64,000 nucleotides of DNA from the NCBI GenBank assembly GCA_026936325.1, contig JAPTHN010000011.1:38908629-38972628 (forward strand), given 5' to 3'. This document shows, in pieces, positions 34,901 to 45,660 of the stretch. Position 1 is the stretch's first letter; each line of letters opens with the position of its first letter. This DNA comes from Platynereis dumerilii. Its lineage: Eukaryota; Annelida; Polychaeta; Phyllodocida; Nereididae. The notes below the pieces were generated by a model, which was not told where the DNA came from, searched no databases, and saw nothing but the letters and a program-made list of their open reading frames with translations. Both the position numbers and the translations under genes were made by a program.

Positions 34901-37900
34901 CTTTGAATATCCAATATCCAATATCCAATGAACTTCACTACTCTGTTGGATATTCGTCAAGGGCCCCCCTTGAGCACAGAACTTTGCAAATTTTACAACT
35001 TTGGCTATGAATATACCACGTAATACATTCAATTTACTATTTTAGACTTGAGACCTTGCATAATTTGCAAAATCAGCAACTTTGAATATCCAATATCCAA
35101 TATCCAATGAACTTCACTACTCTGTTGGATATTCGGCTGGGGCCCCCCTTGAGCACAGAAATTTGCAAATTTTACAACTTTGACTTTGAGTATACCAGGT
35201 AATACATCCAATTTACTATTTTAGACTTGAGACCTTGCATAATTTGCAAAATCAGCAACTTTGAATAACCAATATCCAATATCCAATGAACTAGATTCAC
35301 CGTTGGATATTCGGCAAGGGCCCCCCTTGAGCACAGAAATATGCTTCTTTTACAACTTTGGCTATGAATATACCACGTAATACATCCAATTTACTATTTT
35401 AGACTTGAGACCTTGCATAATTTGCAAAATCAGCAACTTTGAATATCCAATATCCAATATCCAATGAACTTCAATGCTCTGTTGGATATTCGTCAAGGGC
35501 CCCCCTTGAGCACAGAAATTTGCAAATTTTACAACTTTGGCTATGAATATACCAGGTAATACATCCAATTTACTATTTTAGACTTGAGACCTTGCATAAT
35601 TTACAAAATCAGCAACTTTGAATATCCAATATCCAATATCCAATGAACTTCACTACTCTGTTGGATATTCGGCCAGAGCCCCCCTGGAGCACAGAAATAT
35701 GCTAATTTTACAATTTTGGCTTTGAATATTCCAGGTAATACATCCAATTTACTATTTTGGACTTGAGACCTTGCATAAATTGCAAAATCAGCAACTTTGA
35801 ATATCCAATATCCAATATCCAATGAACTTCACTACTCTGTTGGATATTCGGCCAGAGCCCCCCTGGAGCACAGAAATATGCTAATTTTACAGTTTTGGCT
35901 TTGAATATTCCAGGTAATACATCCAATTTACTATTTTAGACTTGAGGCCTTGCATAATTTGCAAAATCAGCAACTTTGAATATCCAATATCCAATATCCA
36001 ATGAACTTCACTACTCTGTTGGATATTCGTCTAGGGCCCCCCTTGAGCACAGAAATTTGCAAATTTTACAACTTTGGCTATGAATATACCAGGTAATACA
36101 TCCAATTTACTATTCTAGACTTGAGACCTAGCATAATTTACAAAATCAGCAACTTTGAATATCCAATATCCAATATCCAATGAACTAGATTCACGGTTGG
36201 AATTCGGCAAGGGCCCCCCTTGAGCACAGAAATATGCTTATTTTACAACTTTGGCTATGAATATACCACGTAATACATCCAATTTACTATTTTAGACTTG
36301 AGACCTTGCATAATTTGCAAAATCAGCAACTTTGAATATCCAATATCCAATTTCCAATGAACTTCACTACTCTGTTGGATATTCGTCGAGGGCCCCCCTT
36401 GAGCACAGAACTTAGCAAATTTTACAACTTTGGCTATGAATATACCAGGTAATACATCCAATTTACTATTTTAGACTTGAGACCTTGCATAATTTGCAAA
36501 ATCAGCAACTTTGAATATCCAATATCCAATATCCAATGAACTTCACTACTCTGTTGGATATTCGGCTGGGGCCCCCCTTGAGCACAGAAATTTGCAAATT
36601 TTACAACTTTGGCTTTGAGTATACCAGGTAATACATCCAATTTACTATTTTAGACTTGAGACCTTGCATAATATGCAAAATCAGCAACTTTGAATAACCA
36701 ATATCCAATATCCAATGAACTAGATTCACCGTTGGATATTCGGCAAGGGCCCCCCTTGAGCACAGAAATATGCTTATTTTACAACTTTGGCTATGAATAT
36801 ACCACGTAATACATCCAATTTACTATTTTAGACTTGAGACCTTGCATAATTTGCAAAATCAGCAACTTTGAATATCCAATATCCAATATCCAATGAACTT
36901 CACTGCTCTGTTGGATATTCGTCTAGGGCCCCCCTTGAGCACAGAAATTTGCAAATTTTACAACTTTGGCTATGAATATACCAGGTAATACATCCAATTT
37001 ACTATTTTAGACTTGAGACCTTGCATAATTTAAAAAATCAGCAACTTTGAATATCCAATATCCAATATCCAATGAACTTCAATGCTCTGTTGGATATTCG
37101 TCAAGGGCCCCCCTTGAGCACAGAAATTTGCAAATTTTACAACTTTGGCTATGAATATACCAGGTAATACATCCAATTTACTATTTTAGACTTGAGACCT
37201 TGCATAATTTACAAAATCAGCAACTTTGAATATCCAATATCCAATATCCAATGAACTTCACTACTCTGTTGGATATTCGGCTGGGGCCACCCTTGAGCAC
37301 AGAAATTTGCAAATTTTACAACTTTGGCTATGAATATACCAGGTAATACATCCAATTTACTATTTTAGACTTGAGACCTTGCATAATTTGCAAAATCAGC
37401 AACTTTGAATATCCAATATCCAATATCCAATGAACTTCACTACTCTGTTGGATATTCGTCCAGAGCCCCCCTGGAGCACAGAAATATGCTAATTTTACAA
37501 TTTTGGCTTTGAATATTCCAGGTAATACATCCAATTTACTATTTTAGACTTGAGACCTTGCATAATTTACAAAATCAGCAACTTTGAATATCCAATATCC
37601 AATGAACTTCACTACTCTGTTGGATATTCGGCCAGAGCCCCCCTGGAGCACAGAAATATGCTAATTTTACAATTTTGGCTTTGAATATTCCAGGTAATAC
37701 ATCCAATTTACTATTTTAGACTTGAGGCCTTGCATAATTTGCAAAATCAGCAACTTGGAATATCAAATATCCAATATCCAATGAACTTCACTACTCTGTT
37801 GGTTATTCGGCAAGGGCCCCCCTTGAGCACAGAAATTTGCAAATTTTACAACTTTGGCTATGAATATACCAGGTAATACATCCAATTTACTATTTTAGAC

Positions 37901-39600
37901 TTGAGACCTTGCATAATTTGCAAAATCAGCAACTTTGAATATCCAATATCCAATATCCAATGAACTTCACTACTCTGTTGGATATTCGGCCAGAGCCCCC
38001 CTGGAGCACGGAAATATGCTAATTTTACAATTTTGGCTTTGAATATTCCAGGTAATACATCCAATTTACTATTTTGGACTTGAGACCTTGCATAAATTGC
38101 AAAATCAGCAACTTTGAATATCCAATATCCAATATCCAATGAACTTCACTACTCTGTTGGATATTCGGCCAGAGCCCCCCTGGAGCACAGAAATATGCTA
38201 ATTTTACAGTTTTGGCTTTGAATATTCCAGGTAATACATCCAATTTACTATTTTAGACTTGAGGCCTTGCATAATTTGCAAAATCAGCAACTTTGAATAT
38301 CCAATATCCAATATCCAATGAACTTCACTACTCTGTTGGATATTCGTCTAGGGCCCCCCTTGAGCACAGAAATTTGCAAATTTTACAACTTTGGCTATGA
38401 ATATACCAGGTAATACATCCAATTTACTATTCTAGACTTGAGACCTTGCATAATTTACAAAATCAGCAACTTTGAATATCCAATATCCAATATCCAATGA
38501 ACTAGATTCACGGTTGGAATTCGGCAAGGGCCCCCCTTGAGCACAGAAATATGCTTATTTTACAACTTTGGCTATGAATATACCACGTAATACATCCAAT
38601 TTACTATTTTAGACTTGAGACCTTGCATAATTTGCAAAATCAGCAACTTTGAATATCCAATATCCAATTTCCAATGAACTTCACTACTCTGTTGGATATT
38701 CGTCGAGGGCCCCCCTTGAGCACAGAACTTTGCAAATTTTACAACTTTGGCTATGAATATACCAGGTAATACATCCAATTTACTATTTTAGACTTGAGAC
38801 CTTGCATAATTTGCAAAATCAGCAACTTTGAATATCCAATATCCAATATCCAATGAACTTCACTACTCTGTTGGATATTCGGCTGGGGCCCCCCTTGAGC
38901 ACAGAAATTTGCAAATTTTACAACTTTGGCTTTGAGTATACCAGGTAATACATCCAATTTACTATTTTAGACTTGAGACCTTGCATAATATGCAAAATCA
39001 GCAACTTTGAATAACCAATATCCAATATCCAATGAACTAGATTCACCGTTGGATATTCGGCAAGGGCCCCCCTTGAGCACAGAAATATGCTTATTTTACA
39101 ACTTTGGCTATGAATATACCACGTAATACATCCAATTTACTATTTTAGACTTGAGACCTTGCATAATTTGCAAAATCAGCAACTTTGAATATCCAATATC
39201 CAATATCCAATGAACTTCACTGCTCTGTTGGATATTCGTCAAGGGCCCCCCTTGAGCACAGAAATTTGCAAATTTTACAACTTTGGCTATGAATATACCA
39301 GGTAATACATCCAATTTACTATTTTAGACTTGAGACCTTGCATAATTTAAAAAATCAGCAACTTTGAATATCCAATATCCAATATCCAATGAACTAGATT
39401 CACCGTTGGATATTCGGCAAGGGCCCCCCTTGAGCACAGAAATATGCTTATTTTACAACTTTGGCTATGAATATACCAGGTAATACATCCAATTTACTAT
39501 TTTAGACTTGAGACCTTGCATAATTTGCAAAATCGGCAAATATCCAATATCCAATGAACTTCACCACTCCGTTATTATATTCAAAATCTGCAAATTTTGT
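31931..39600 (-). repeat. right inner arm, about 179-bp tandem units
   Basis: Roughly forty units of about 179 bp in the inverse orientation of the left arm. They are very regular from 32500 on. Shared variants recur at fixed offsets, giving higher-order repeats of 1429 bp (for example 34279 to 35708 and 34826 to 36255) and 2317 bp (35708 to 38025, 36255 to 38572 and 36434 to 38751). The many 60-116-codon open frames in these units are by-products of the repeat. Confidence 0.92.
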
Positions 39601-40146
39601 ATCTTTGAATATCAAACATCCAATGTCAAATGGCTGTTGGATATTTGACAGAGCCACCCCTGGAAAACAAAAAACTGCAAATTTTGAAGTTTGGATTTGA
39701 ATATCCAACATCCAATATCCAATGAACTTCACTCGCCGAATATCCAACATCCAATATCCAATGAACTTCACTCGCCGAATATCCAATATCCAATATCCAA
39801 TGAACTTCACTCGCCGAATATCCAATATCCAATATCCAATGAACTTCACCACTCCGTTGGATATTCAAAATCTGCAAATTTTGTATCTTTGAATATCAAA
39901 CATCCAATGTCAAATGGCTGTTGGATATTTGACAGAGCCACCCCTGGAAAACAAAAAACTGCAAATTTTGAAGTTTGGATTTGAATATCCAACATCCAAT
40001 ATCCAATGAACTTCACTCGCCGAATATCCAACATCCAATATCCAATGAACTTCACTCGCCGAATATCCAATATCCAATATCCAATGAACTTCACTCGCCG
40101 AATATCCAATATCCAATATCCAATATCCAATGAACTTCACTGACCT
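39600..40146 (-). repeat. right outer domain of the foldback element
   Basis: The inverted counterpart of 24908-25430: two larger units with three or four 39-bp subrepeats each (gaacttcactcgccg followed by atatcca heptamers). The final bases tgaacttcactgacct complete the terminal inverted repeat. Confidence 0.9.
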
Positions 40147-40155
40147 CCTGTCTTA
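40147..40155. other. target-site duplication, right copy (foldback element)
   Basis: An exact repeat of cctgtctta (24899-24907). The sequence after it (acatattctcaacctc) continues as at the empty paralogous site after 22195. Confidence 0.88.
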
Positions 40156-40273
40156 ACATATTCTCAACCTCATTACTTTCAAATGACTTTCTCTCTGCTC
40201 TTTTCTGTTTGATCGGTATAACACTTCAGCTTTGGTGTTTTGAAAACACAACTTGCATCTTTACATAGCATTA

Positions 40274-41240
40274 TACCACTGTTTGCTTTTTCTGGCCAAT
40301 CAGAAGGCAGGATTTCCCTCTGATATAATGCATATCACAGCTCATACACCTGACCATGATATTGTATGCTTGGCTGACTACAAGTTGACAAAATTGAAGG
40401 AAACACTGAAACAAAACTGACCGACAAAGGATTAAAACTGAACAACACAGACAGTAAACAAGGAGGAAGATTGTATCAAGTGTAACTGGTCTCAATAAAA
40501 AGGCTATATTCACTCTTTTTTATAAATACCATTATTATCTGAAATAATGATCAAATTTAAGGTCACTTGATAAAATAGTACATTTGGGATATGTAAGCTG
40601 CAAAAAAAATAGCGGAGCAGCAGACCAACAATTTTGGCCCCATTTGGCAAGCTCAAAGAACCCCTGCTTCTTCTTATTTCTTGCTTTCTGTTATTGTTCA
40701 AATGTCTTTCATAATTTAAAAATGACATTTGCTAAGCGACTGTAATAATCAACCTCCCCAAAGTGACCTTGGCTGAGATGGCTGCACTATCGACCTACCT
40801 ATCTATCCATATACCTATCTATCTATCCGTCTATCAATCTATCTGTCTATCCATATCTATCTATAAAATTAATCAATGAAATTAATGTATTGTGTTATTT
40901 CCATCTATCTATCGATCTTTCTATCTATCTTTCCATCTATCTTTCTATCTACAAAATTAATGTATTGTATTATTTCCTGAGAACAAAGAATTCTGACCTG
41001 TTGCCTTCAGGGCTGCCAACCTTCAAATGAACTGAGGAACATGAATGTGCAACAAATACAATGAAATGTTGTCAAACAAGAAGGATTGAAGGCAAACAAA
41101 GGGATTTGAATTAATTTGTTTTGTACTTAGTGGTATAAGTTAGATAACACCCTTGTTTGTGACAATATGCAATAATCCTCGGGCTAAAGCCCTCGGATAT
41201 ATTGCATATTGTCACAAACGAGGGCGTTATCTATTACTTA
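40274..41240. mobile_element. 967-bp insertion with possible TTA duplication
   Basis: Compared with the paralogous sequence at 22300-22310, the flanks gcatta and catttgtcc are split here, with TTA at 40271-40273 and 41238-41240. TTA is the target of PIF/Harbinger elements, but I see no matching inverted ends, so the family is open. It contains a CTAT/CTTT-type microsatellite (about 40790-40980) and a strong hairpin at its right end. No gene. Confidence 0.5.
41141..41233. repeat. 93-bp near-perfect hairpin
   Basis: The left arm tagataacacccttgtttg and the right arm are reverse complements for about 34 bp with two G:T-type changes. After a small bulge they pair again (cctcgggc/gccctcgg) around a 4-base loop. 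It lies at the right end of the 40274-41240 insertion. It may be an element end, a MITE, or a precursor-like RNA hairpin. Confidence 0.7.
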
Positions 41241-42212
41241 CATTTGTCCAGAAGAGTGTCTACTGACATTGCATGTGTGCCAACTGCCTGGTCTTGATCT
41301 GTTGAACAACTGCAGTACATAAACATAAATGGCATAATGTCAGATAGTCAATTCTATAGGTGCAATATACATGTATGCCCCAACTTTGCTGGTCTGGCCA
41401 TTGAGTGAGTAGGTCAGTGACAGCAAACAAGGCTCTAGTGACCAATATCAGAGAGATATTTTATTCAGTGCACTAAGTGCACCTCATCTCATAGTCAGTG
41501 TGAAAATACAACATGTTTAAGTGCTATCACCCAGCATCCTGCCAGGCCCTACCCTCTCCCTTGGGCTAATTGCATGTTATGTCTTCCTGAACAAGGCCTT
41601 ATTAGTCTTGGACCTTGGGCAAAGATTGAAAGACTCTGAAACCGACAAATCTGACATGTCAAATTGTATTAATGAAAAAAAGGTATGTAAAGCAACATTT
41701 TAACCCAAGGTTACCATGCAATGTCGCAATTTCTTTGCTTCAGTTTCCTTTAAGACGTTTTTGTAACAAAAACCAAAATGTCTATGTTTTGAGCAATCAT
41801 CTGGTTTATTTTGAAGTCAGTGTAGTCAGTGTAGACCAAGTGTTCTGGATTTCAGGCTGACACAGCATATTGCAAGTTAGCTTTTACGTAACTTATCATT
41901 ATCAACTGTTTGTTCAATGTTGTGACTGCCGTGACTCTTACACTTACATGGCTAGATAATAAACTTTTGAAAAAACATGCTTCATCTTTTTAAAATCTGC
42001 CACAGTATAAGCATTTTGGAATTAAAAAAAAAGTACTTCTGACATTCAGCCAGAGTACCATGAAATTTAATATTTAAAAAAAATTATACCCGAAATTCAT
42101 GCAATGAAAAAGCAATATTTTAGATAAGTTTAAATGTTTATGTGTGGATGTTTAACAGTACTGATTACATTATACTAAATTTTTACCTTCAAATGCTGCA
42201 TGCTGTCTCATA
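41241..42212. other. diverged duplication remnants with no gene
   Basis: 41241-41350 matches 22303-22420. 41540-41780 is a distant relative of 20660-20900 and 60590-60800 (shared words: aacaaggcct, ttaccatgcaatgt, tttgcttcagtttc). So the older duplication layer extends between the two main copies. No coding region is recognised. Confidence 0.5.
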
Positions 42213-42963
42213 TATATTTTTATCCAAATATGACACATCCACGCGTGGTAGTGAGCGCACATACACGCGAGTGTACATGTAATTGCGCGCATAAGGATGC
42301 GTGTATGTGTGTTCACGACCACCTGTGGACATGTCATTCAGCGCATACGTGGACATGCATTCACGCACACACATGTATGTGCGATCGTGGACATGCCATC
42401 CAGCGCAAGCTTTGACATGCCATCCAGCGCAGGCTGGGACATGTGTCAGAACACATGAGCCCCACCAGCAGTGGCGTAGCCATGGGAGGTGGAGGAGGGG
42501 TCTTGGGAGGGAACTGTTCATCATTACTTCACATAAAGCAATAGACTTAGGAATCACAATAGAAAAGTTCTGATAATATATATGTAAACTTTTATTTGAC
42601 AGCGAAATATCATAGAACTACATGTGTCAAAAATATATGTTTCAATCAAGAATTGAAAATCAAAAAATCTGGATCAAACCCTATAGCTACGCCACTGCCT
42701 CAGGGTTGTGTCCTCTCACCACTTCGGATATGCGCTGTAGAGCATGTCCACTCATGCGCTGTATGGCATGTCCACTCATGCGCTGTATAGCATGTCCACT
42801 CGTGCGCTGTAAAGCATGAACACACATCCAAAATCTTCGCGCGTGCGCGTTATGACACATCCATGCGCGTGTATGTGTCAAATCTTGCACATCCACGCGT
42901 CCTAAAAGCGTGTATGTGCGCTCTGGAGCATGCGTGGATATGTCAAATTTGGATAAAAATATA
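42213..42963. mobile_element. second foldback-like element with 24-bp subrepeats
   Basis: The ends tatatttttatccaaat and ggataaaaatata form inverted repeats of about 30 bp and continue into cacgcg-rich inverted sequence. Both arms carry tandem copies of a unit of about 24 bp (catgtccactcatgcgctg on the right, its complement on the left). A hAT-like MITE is nested in the middle. A single right arm of the same family lies at 19300-19551. It is non-coding, and the superfamily is unknown. Confidence 0.72.
42469..42697. mobile_element. hAT-like MITE nested in the 42213 element
   Basis: 229 bp bounded by cagtggcgtagc and ctacgccactg, the same kind of ends as the element at 52884-53100. The 8 bp on either side (cccaccag and cctcaggg) agree only partly, so the target duplication has decayed or the boundaries are slightly off. 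Confidence 0.6.
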
Positions 42964-43752
42964 CCTCGCTGTCTGCTACGATTATTAACTGAAAAACATC
43001 ATTGTACATAGTGAGTCAGTATTAAGTAGCCATGCACCAATCTTTTCAGAATTTTCTGACACATTTTCAGGCTGCATCAAAATCAATCTATTTTCTTTGT
43101 GCTTGTTTCTTTTTAGCCAGGAGCATTCAATCTTGGTTAACTTCGAAAACACATGACAATACAGAGAATTGTTACTGCTCCATTAACCGAAGCTTTGATC
43201 CATCATAAAGTTAGTCGGTTGCCACAACGTGACATTACTAATTGACCAATTGTGACTCTTTTTAAGATATATTGAAAATAAAATGTATTTTGTTTGTTCA
43301 TTTATTATTGAAGCAATTTTCGCACATGCAAAAATTGTATAATTTATTCTTAAAAAGTTTATTTACAGGTACATTTCAAAGAGAATAGAGGCATTATTAT
43401 ATAAGTACTTACCAAACAAACCATAATGCATTCATTGCTTAAAAAAAAGCCAGTGTTATCACAGTTCTACCAGAGATGGAAGTCCTTATCAATTAAACAG
43501 CCACTTAGGTGAGACAAGTATGAGAATGACAGAAAAAATGTTATGCTTGTAAATCAAGATTGGAGCAGTTCGTACGGTCACAAGATATCACTCGTATAAA
43601 CTTTTACATCATTTCAGGTACTTTGATAGTATCAAAGTGTACTTTTGCTAAGATACTTGATGATGTACTCTGAACACTTGTGGAATGAAAAGGAATGTCA
43701 ACTTGTATAGGTTTGATAACGTTGTAGTTGCTAATGATGTAGTTAACAAGTT
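42964..43752. other. 3' flank of the KY-like gene
   Basis: No separate gene. Read on the minus strand this should hold the 3' UTR of the gene ending at 43753. AATAAA signals on the minus strand occur near 43343-43348 and 43358-43363, giving a 3' UTR of about 400 bp. A perfect short stem (tactttgata/tatcaaagt) lies at 43619-43641. Confidence 0.4.
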
Positions 43753-44842
43753 TTAATGATGGGTTGAGCTTGGCAAACTGCCTGGAGAGATGCCCTCAGA
43801 GATTTGCAAGGTCTTAAAAGAGGTGGAAGTCGGTTGATTTATTGCAAGGAATTTAGCGATGCAAGGCAATGGCTTGGTGTTCTTGTCTGAGGCACGTATG
43901 ACCAGAGAGTAAGTGCCAGGATGAGGTGGCAAAGCCTTGATGGTGATTTCGTTGGTCCTGCTGGTAATGTTAGTGGCCCTGGGGCATACTCTCATCTGCT
44001 GAGAGGATCGACCAAGGTTGTATAGGGTCGCCTTGAGGAACACCTTGTGGCTAAGAGGTTCACGTCTCAAGGTCACTGAACACTGTCCGTCCGTCACCTC
44101 CAAATGGGAACGAGTAATATTTCCTGCTAGTCCAAGCAAACTGCATTTGGATGTCCATCCCCAAGATGTAGACCTCGCAACGTGACAACTTAAGATGTCA
44201 TCAATCACTGCACTTTTTGTACTGTCAGGCATTTTGTCAACCACAATTGAGTAAGATATAAGACTCTGGAAGTCTGCTGTGGTTCTTTGCTCTTTGCCAT
44301 ATAATGTAAAGACAGAATTTCCACTCCTCGGAAATACTATTTCTACAATCAGTCTATTTGATACACAACTGTATGTGACTAGACCTGAGTAGTTGCTGTC
44401 TGACCTTAGGTCACACAAAGTGTATGTATAGTCTAAGGAAGTTGCAGAGGTGAACGAAAGTGACACAGAGCCATTACTCCCTAATATGGATTTATCAGGG
44501 TTAAGTGAGGTCAACCCAAACCGATAGAAGGCAGGCTTTGTACAAGCCTGGGCCTCAAATGCCTCAAGGGATATTGGAGTTTTCAGCAGTTGCCATCTTG
44601 AATCAAGTGGAAAATGATCTCTAATGAAGTTTTCTGGTTCACACAGCAGGTAATAATCATTGTAATCAAAGACAAAGTCTTCTGTGTGTTTACTGAGATA
44701 GCCGGCACCCCAACTTCAGTCCACATGGTACCATTGGTGATTAATGCAAACAACATTCCAGACATGGTTTGGTGGTGACCCTGGTATATATCCACATCCT
44801 TTTGCATAGCCAAGCACACAGTAACTATCAATTCCACAGGTT
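43753..44842 (-). CDS. KY/hillarin-like transglutaminase-domain protein, last exon, with in-frame TGA
   Basis: The 3' acceptor at 44843-44844 follows a pyrimidine-rich tract. Read on the minus strand the exon continues the transglutaminase-like core: GYAKGCGY, then NHVWN with the presumed catalytic His, then WYHVD with the presumed Asp, an in-frame TGA at 44716-44718, and SWGAGY. The frame then stays open for over 310 codons to TAA at 43753. The C-terminal part looks like the beta-rich repeats of KY-family proteins (blocks such as FPRSGNSVFTLYGKE and PPHPGTYSLVIRA). In the family the TGA position normally holds Ser or a similar residue (DSTWGAG). It may be a disabling mutation, an assembly or sequencing error, or less likely selenocysteine. 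The long clean frame downstream argues that any loss is recent. Members of this family are linked to cytoskeleton and muscle; many lack proven enzyme activity. Confidence 0.8.
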
Positions 44843-45418
44843 CTGAAACGAAGGAGTAAACAATATATTAGTCTTGCAAGTTTGAAGTTCACTCATGCAG
44901 GTCTATTGATCAGATGGGAAGTGAGAACAACAATCTTCACTAAGGCTCACAATCAACCCATGTGTGAGATATTTTACTGGTATGAAACAGACACTTATTG
45001 AACGGGTAAGCAATTTAACATCTCATTTCAAAACATCCATCTGAGATATGCTTTTAAAGTCCACTGAAGTCTTAAAATGTTTTATATTTTCCACCATCTT
45101 TGATTTGAGCAGCTTCACTCACCTGGAGGCACAAACCTTCAGTAGAACATACTTGGATAGTAAATACTGCCACGCAGCACCAAGATATAACAGTTTTTAC
45201 TATATTATCTTTTCAGCACTAAGAATTCTTAATTCTGAAGATGATTTTGCCAGTTACGCTACCATGACACTAAACAAATGGTATATCATTGTTAATCAGA
45301 TTTGAAAACCTGTACATAAATTGTTACATCTGCTCATGTTTTGCATGTTATCATGATTCTATGTAAGCATAAAACCAGCAGCATAGCATTGCAATGAAAA
45401 CATTTGAAGACTTCTCAC
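44843..45418 (-). other. intron of the KY-like gene
   Basis: 576 bp between a GTGAGA donor and a pyrimidine-tract acceptor ending CAG, both in agreement with the reading frame. One further donor-like site (CCTCCAG then gtgagtg near 45127) lies inside it and might mark an alternative or cryptic exon. I see no motif supporting one. Confidence 0.65.
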
Positions 45419-45660
45419 ATACACATGGCAGCAAATAAAGCTGCAAACCCTTTACACGTTTTTCTTTTTTTTTGAAGCGAATGACCCACTGACATGTCTT
45501 CTTTGTTTTGGGCAATGCCTTGCTTCCAGGATGCTGCATCATACTTGATGTTTTTGCAAATCCATATGGTGATACACATCACTGCTTCCTCTTCACACGA
45601 AACTTTTGGCACAACCGAAATCAGCAATTTATCCATGCTATGTCGTTCTAGGCCCTGGAC
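45419..45660 (-). CDS. KY/hillarin-like transglutaminase-domain protein, upstream exon
   Basis: A 242-bp exon read on the minus strand. The acceptor (tatttttgtag) ends at 45661 and the donor GTGAGA begins at 45418. The encoded segment carries the family's start-of-core motif WICKNIKYD and, near its end, KTCKGFAALF, which contains the presumed catalytic Cys. Splicing to 44842 keeps the frame (phase 2) and gives the expected spacing Cys-GFA-GYAKG-NH-W-D. So the catalytic triad residues are all present across the two exons. Exons for the N-terminus should lie at higher coordinates, but I could not find them before duplication copy 2 begins at 46076. The gene may be truncated by the rearrangement or have long introns. 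Confidence 0.75.

Larger units (their letters stand above)
24908..40146. mobile_element. giant foldback-type transposable element, 15.2 kb
   Basis: One unit whose left end reads AGGTCAGTGAAGTTCATTGG and whose right end is the exact reverse complement, flanked by the 9-bp duplication cctgtctta. Almost all of it is tandem repeats, in one orientation on the left (24908 to about 28335) and the opposite on the right (about 30772 to 40146). The outer domains use a 39-bp subrepeat rich in GGATATT heptamers. The inner domains use units of about 179 bp. The centre (28336-31930) holds two inverted MITEs and unique DNA. No transposase frame is visible, so it would be non-autonomous. The design matches foldback elements such as Drosophila FB (9-bp duplication) and sea urchin TU. 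A 9-bp duplication also fits the Mutator superfamily. The superfamily is undecided. Confidence 0.88.

Noticed and set aside
32500-39850. Dozens of similar open frames of 60-116 codons in the right arm (MDVLPGIF-type proteins)
   Set aside because: They arise because a repeat of about 179 bp happens to have one open frame. The unit length is not a multiple of three, frames do not continue through units, and both arms give them on opposite strands. No start context or domain supports a protein.
24908-40146. CRISPR array
   Set aside because: Units are tandem with no unique spacers, no cas genes are present, and the surroundings are animal DNA.
42189-42557. Cys/His-rich 122-codon frame resembling a zinc-binding protein
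   Set aside because: Produced by the 24-bp subrepeats of the foldback-like element on both strands.
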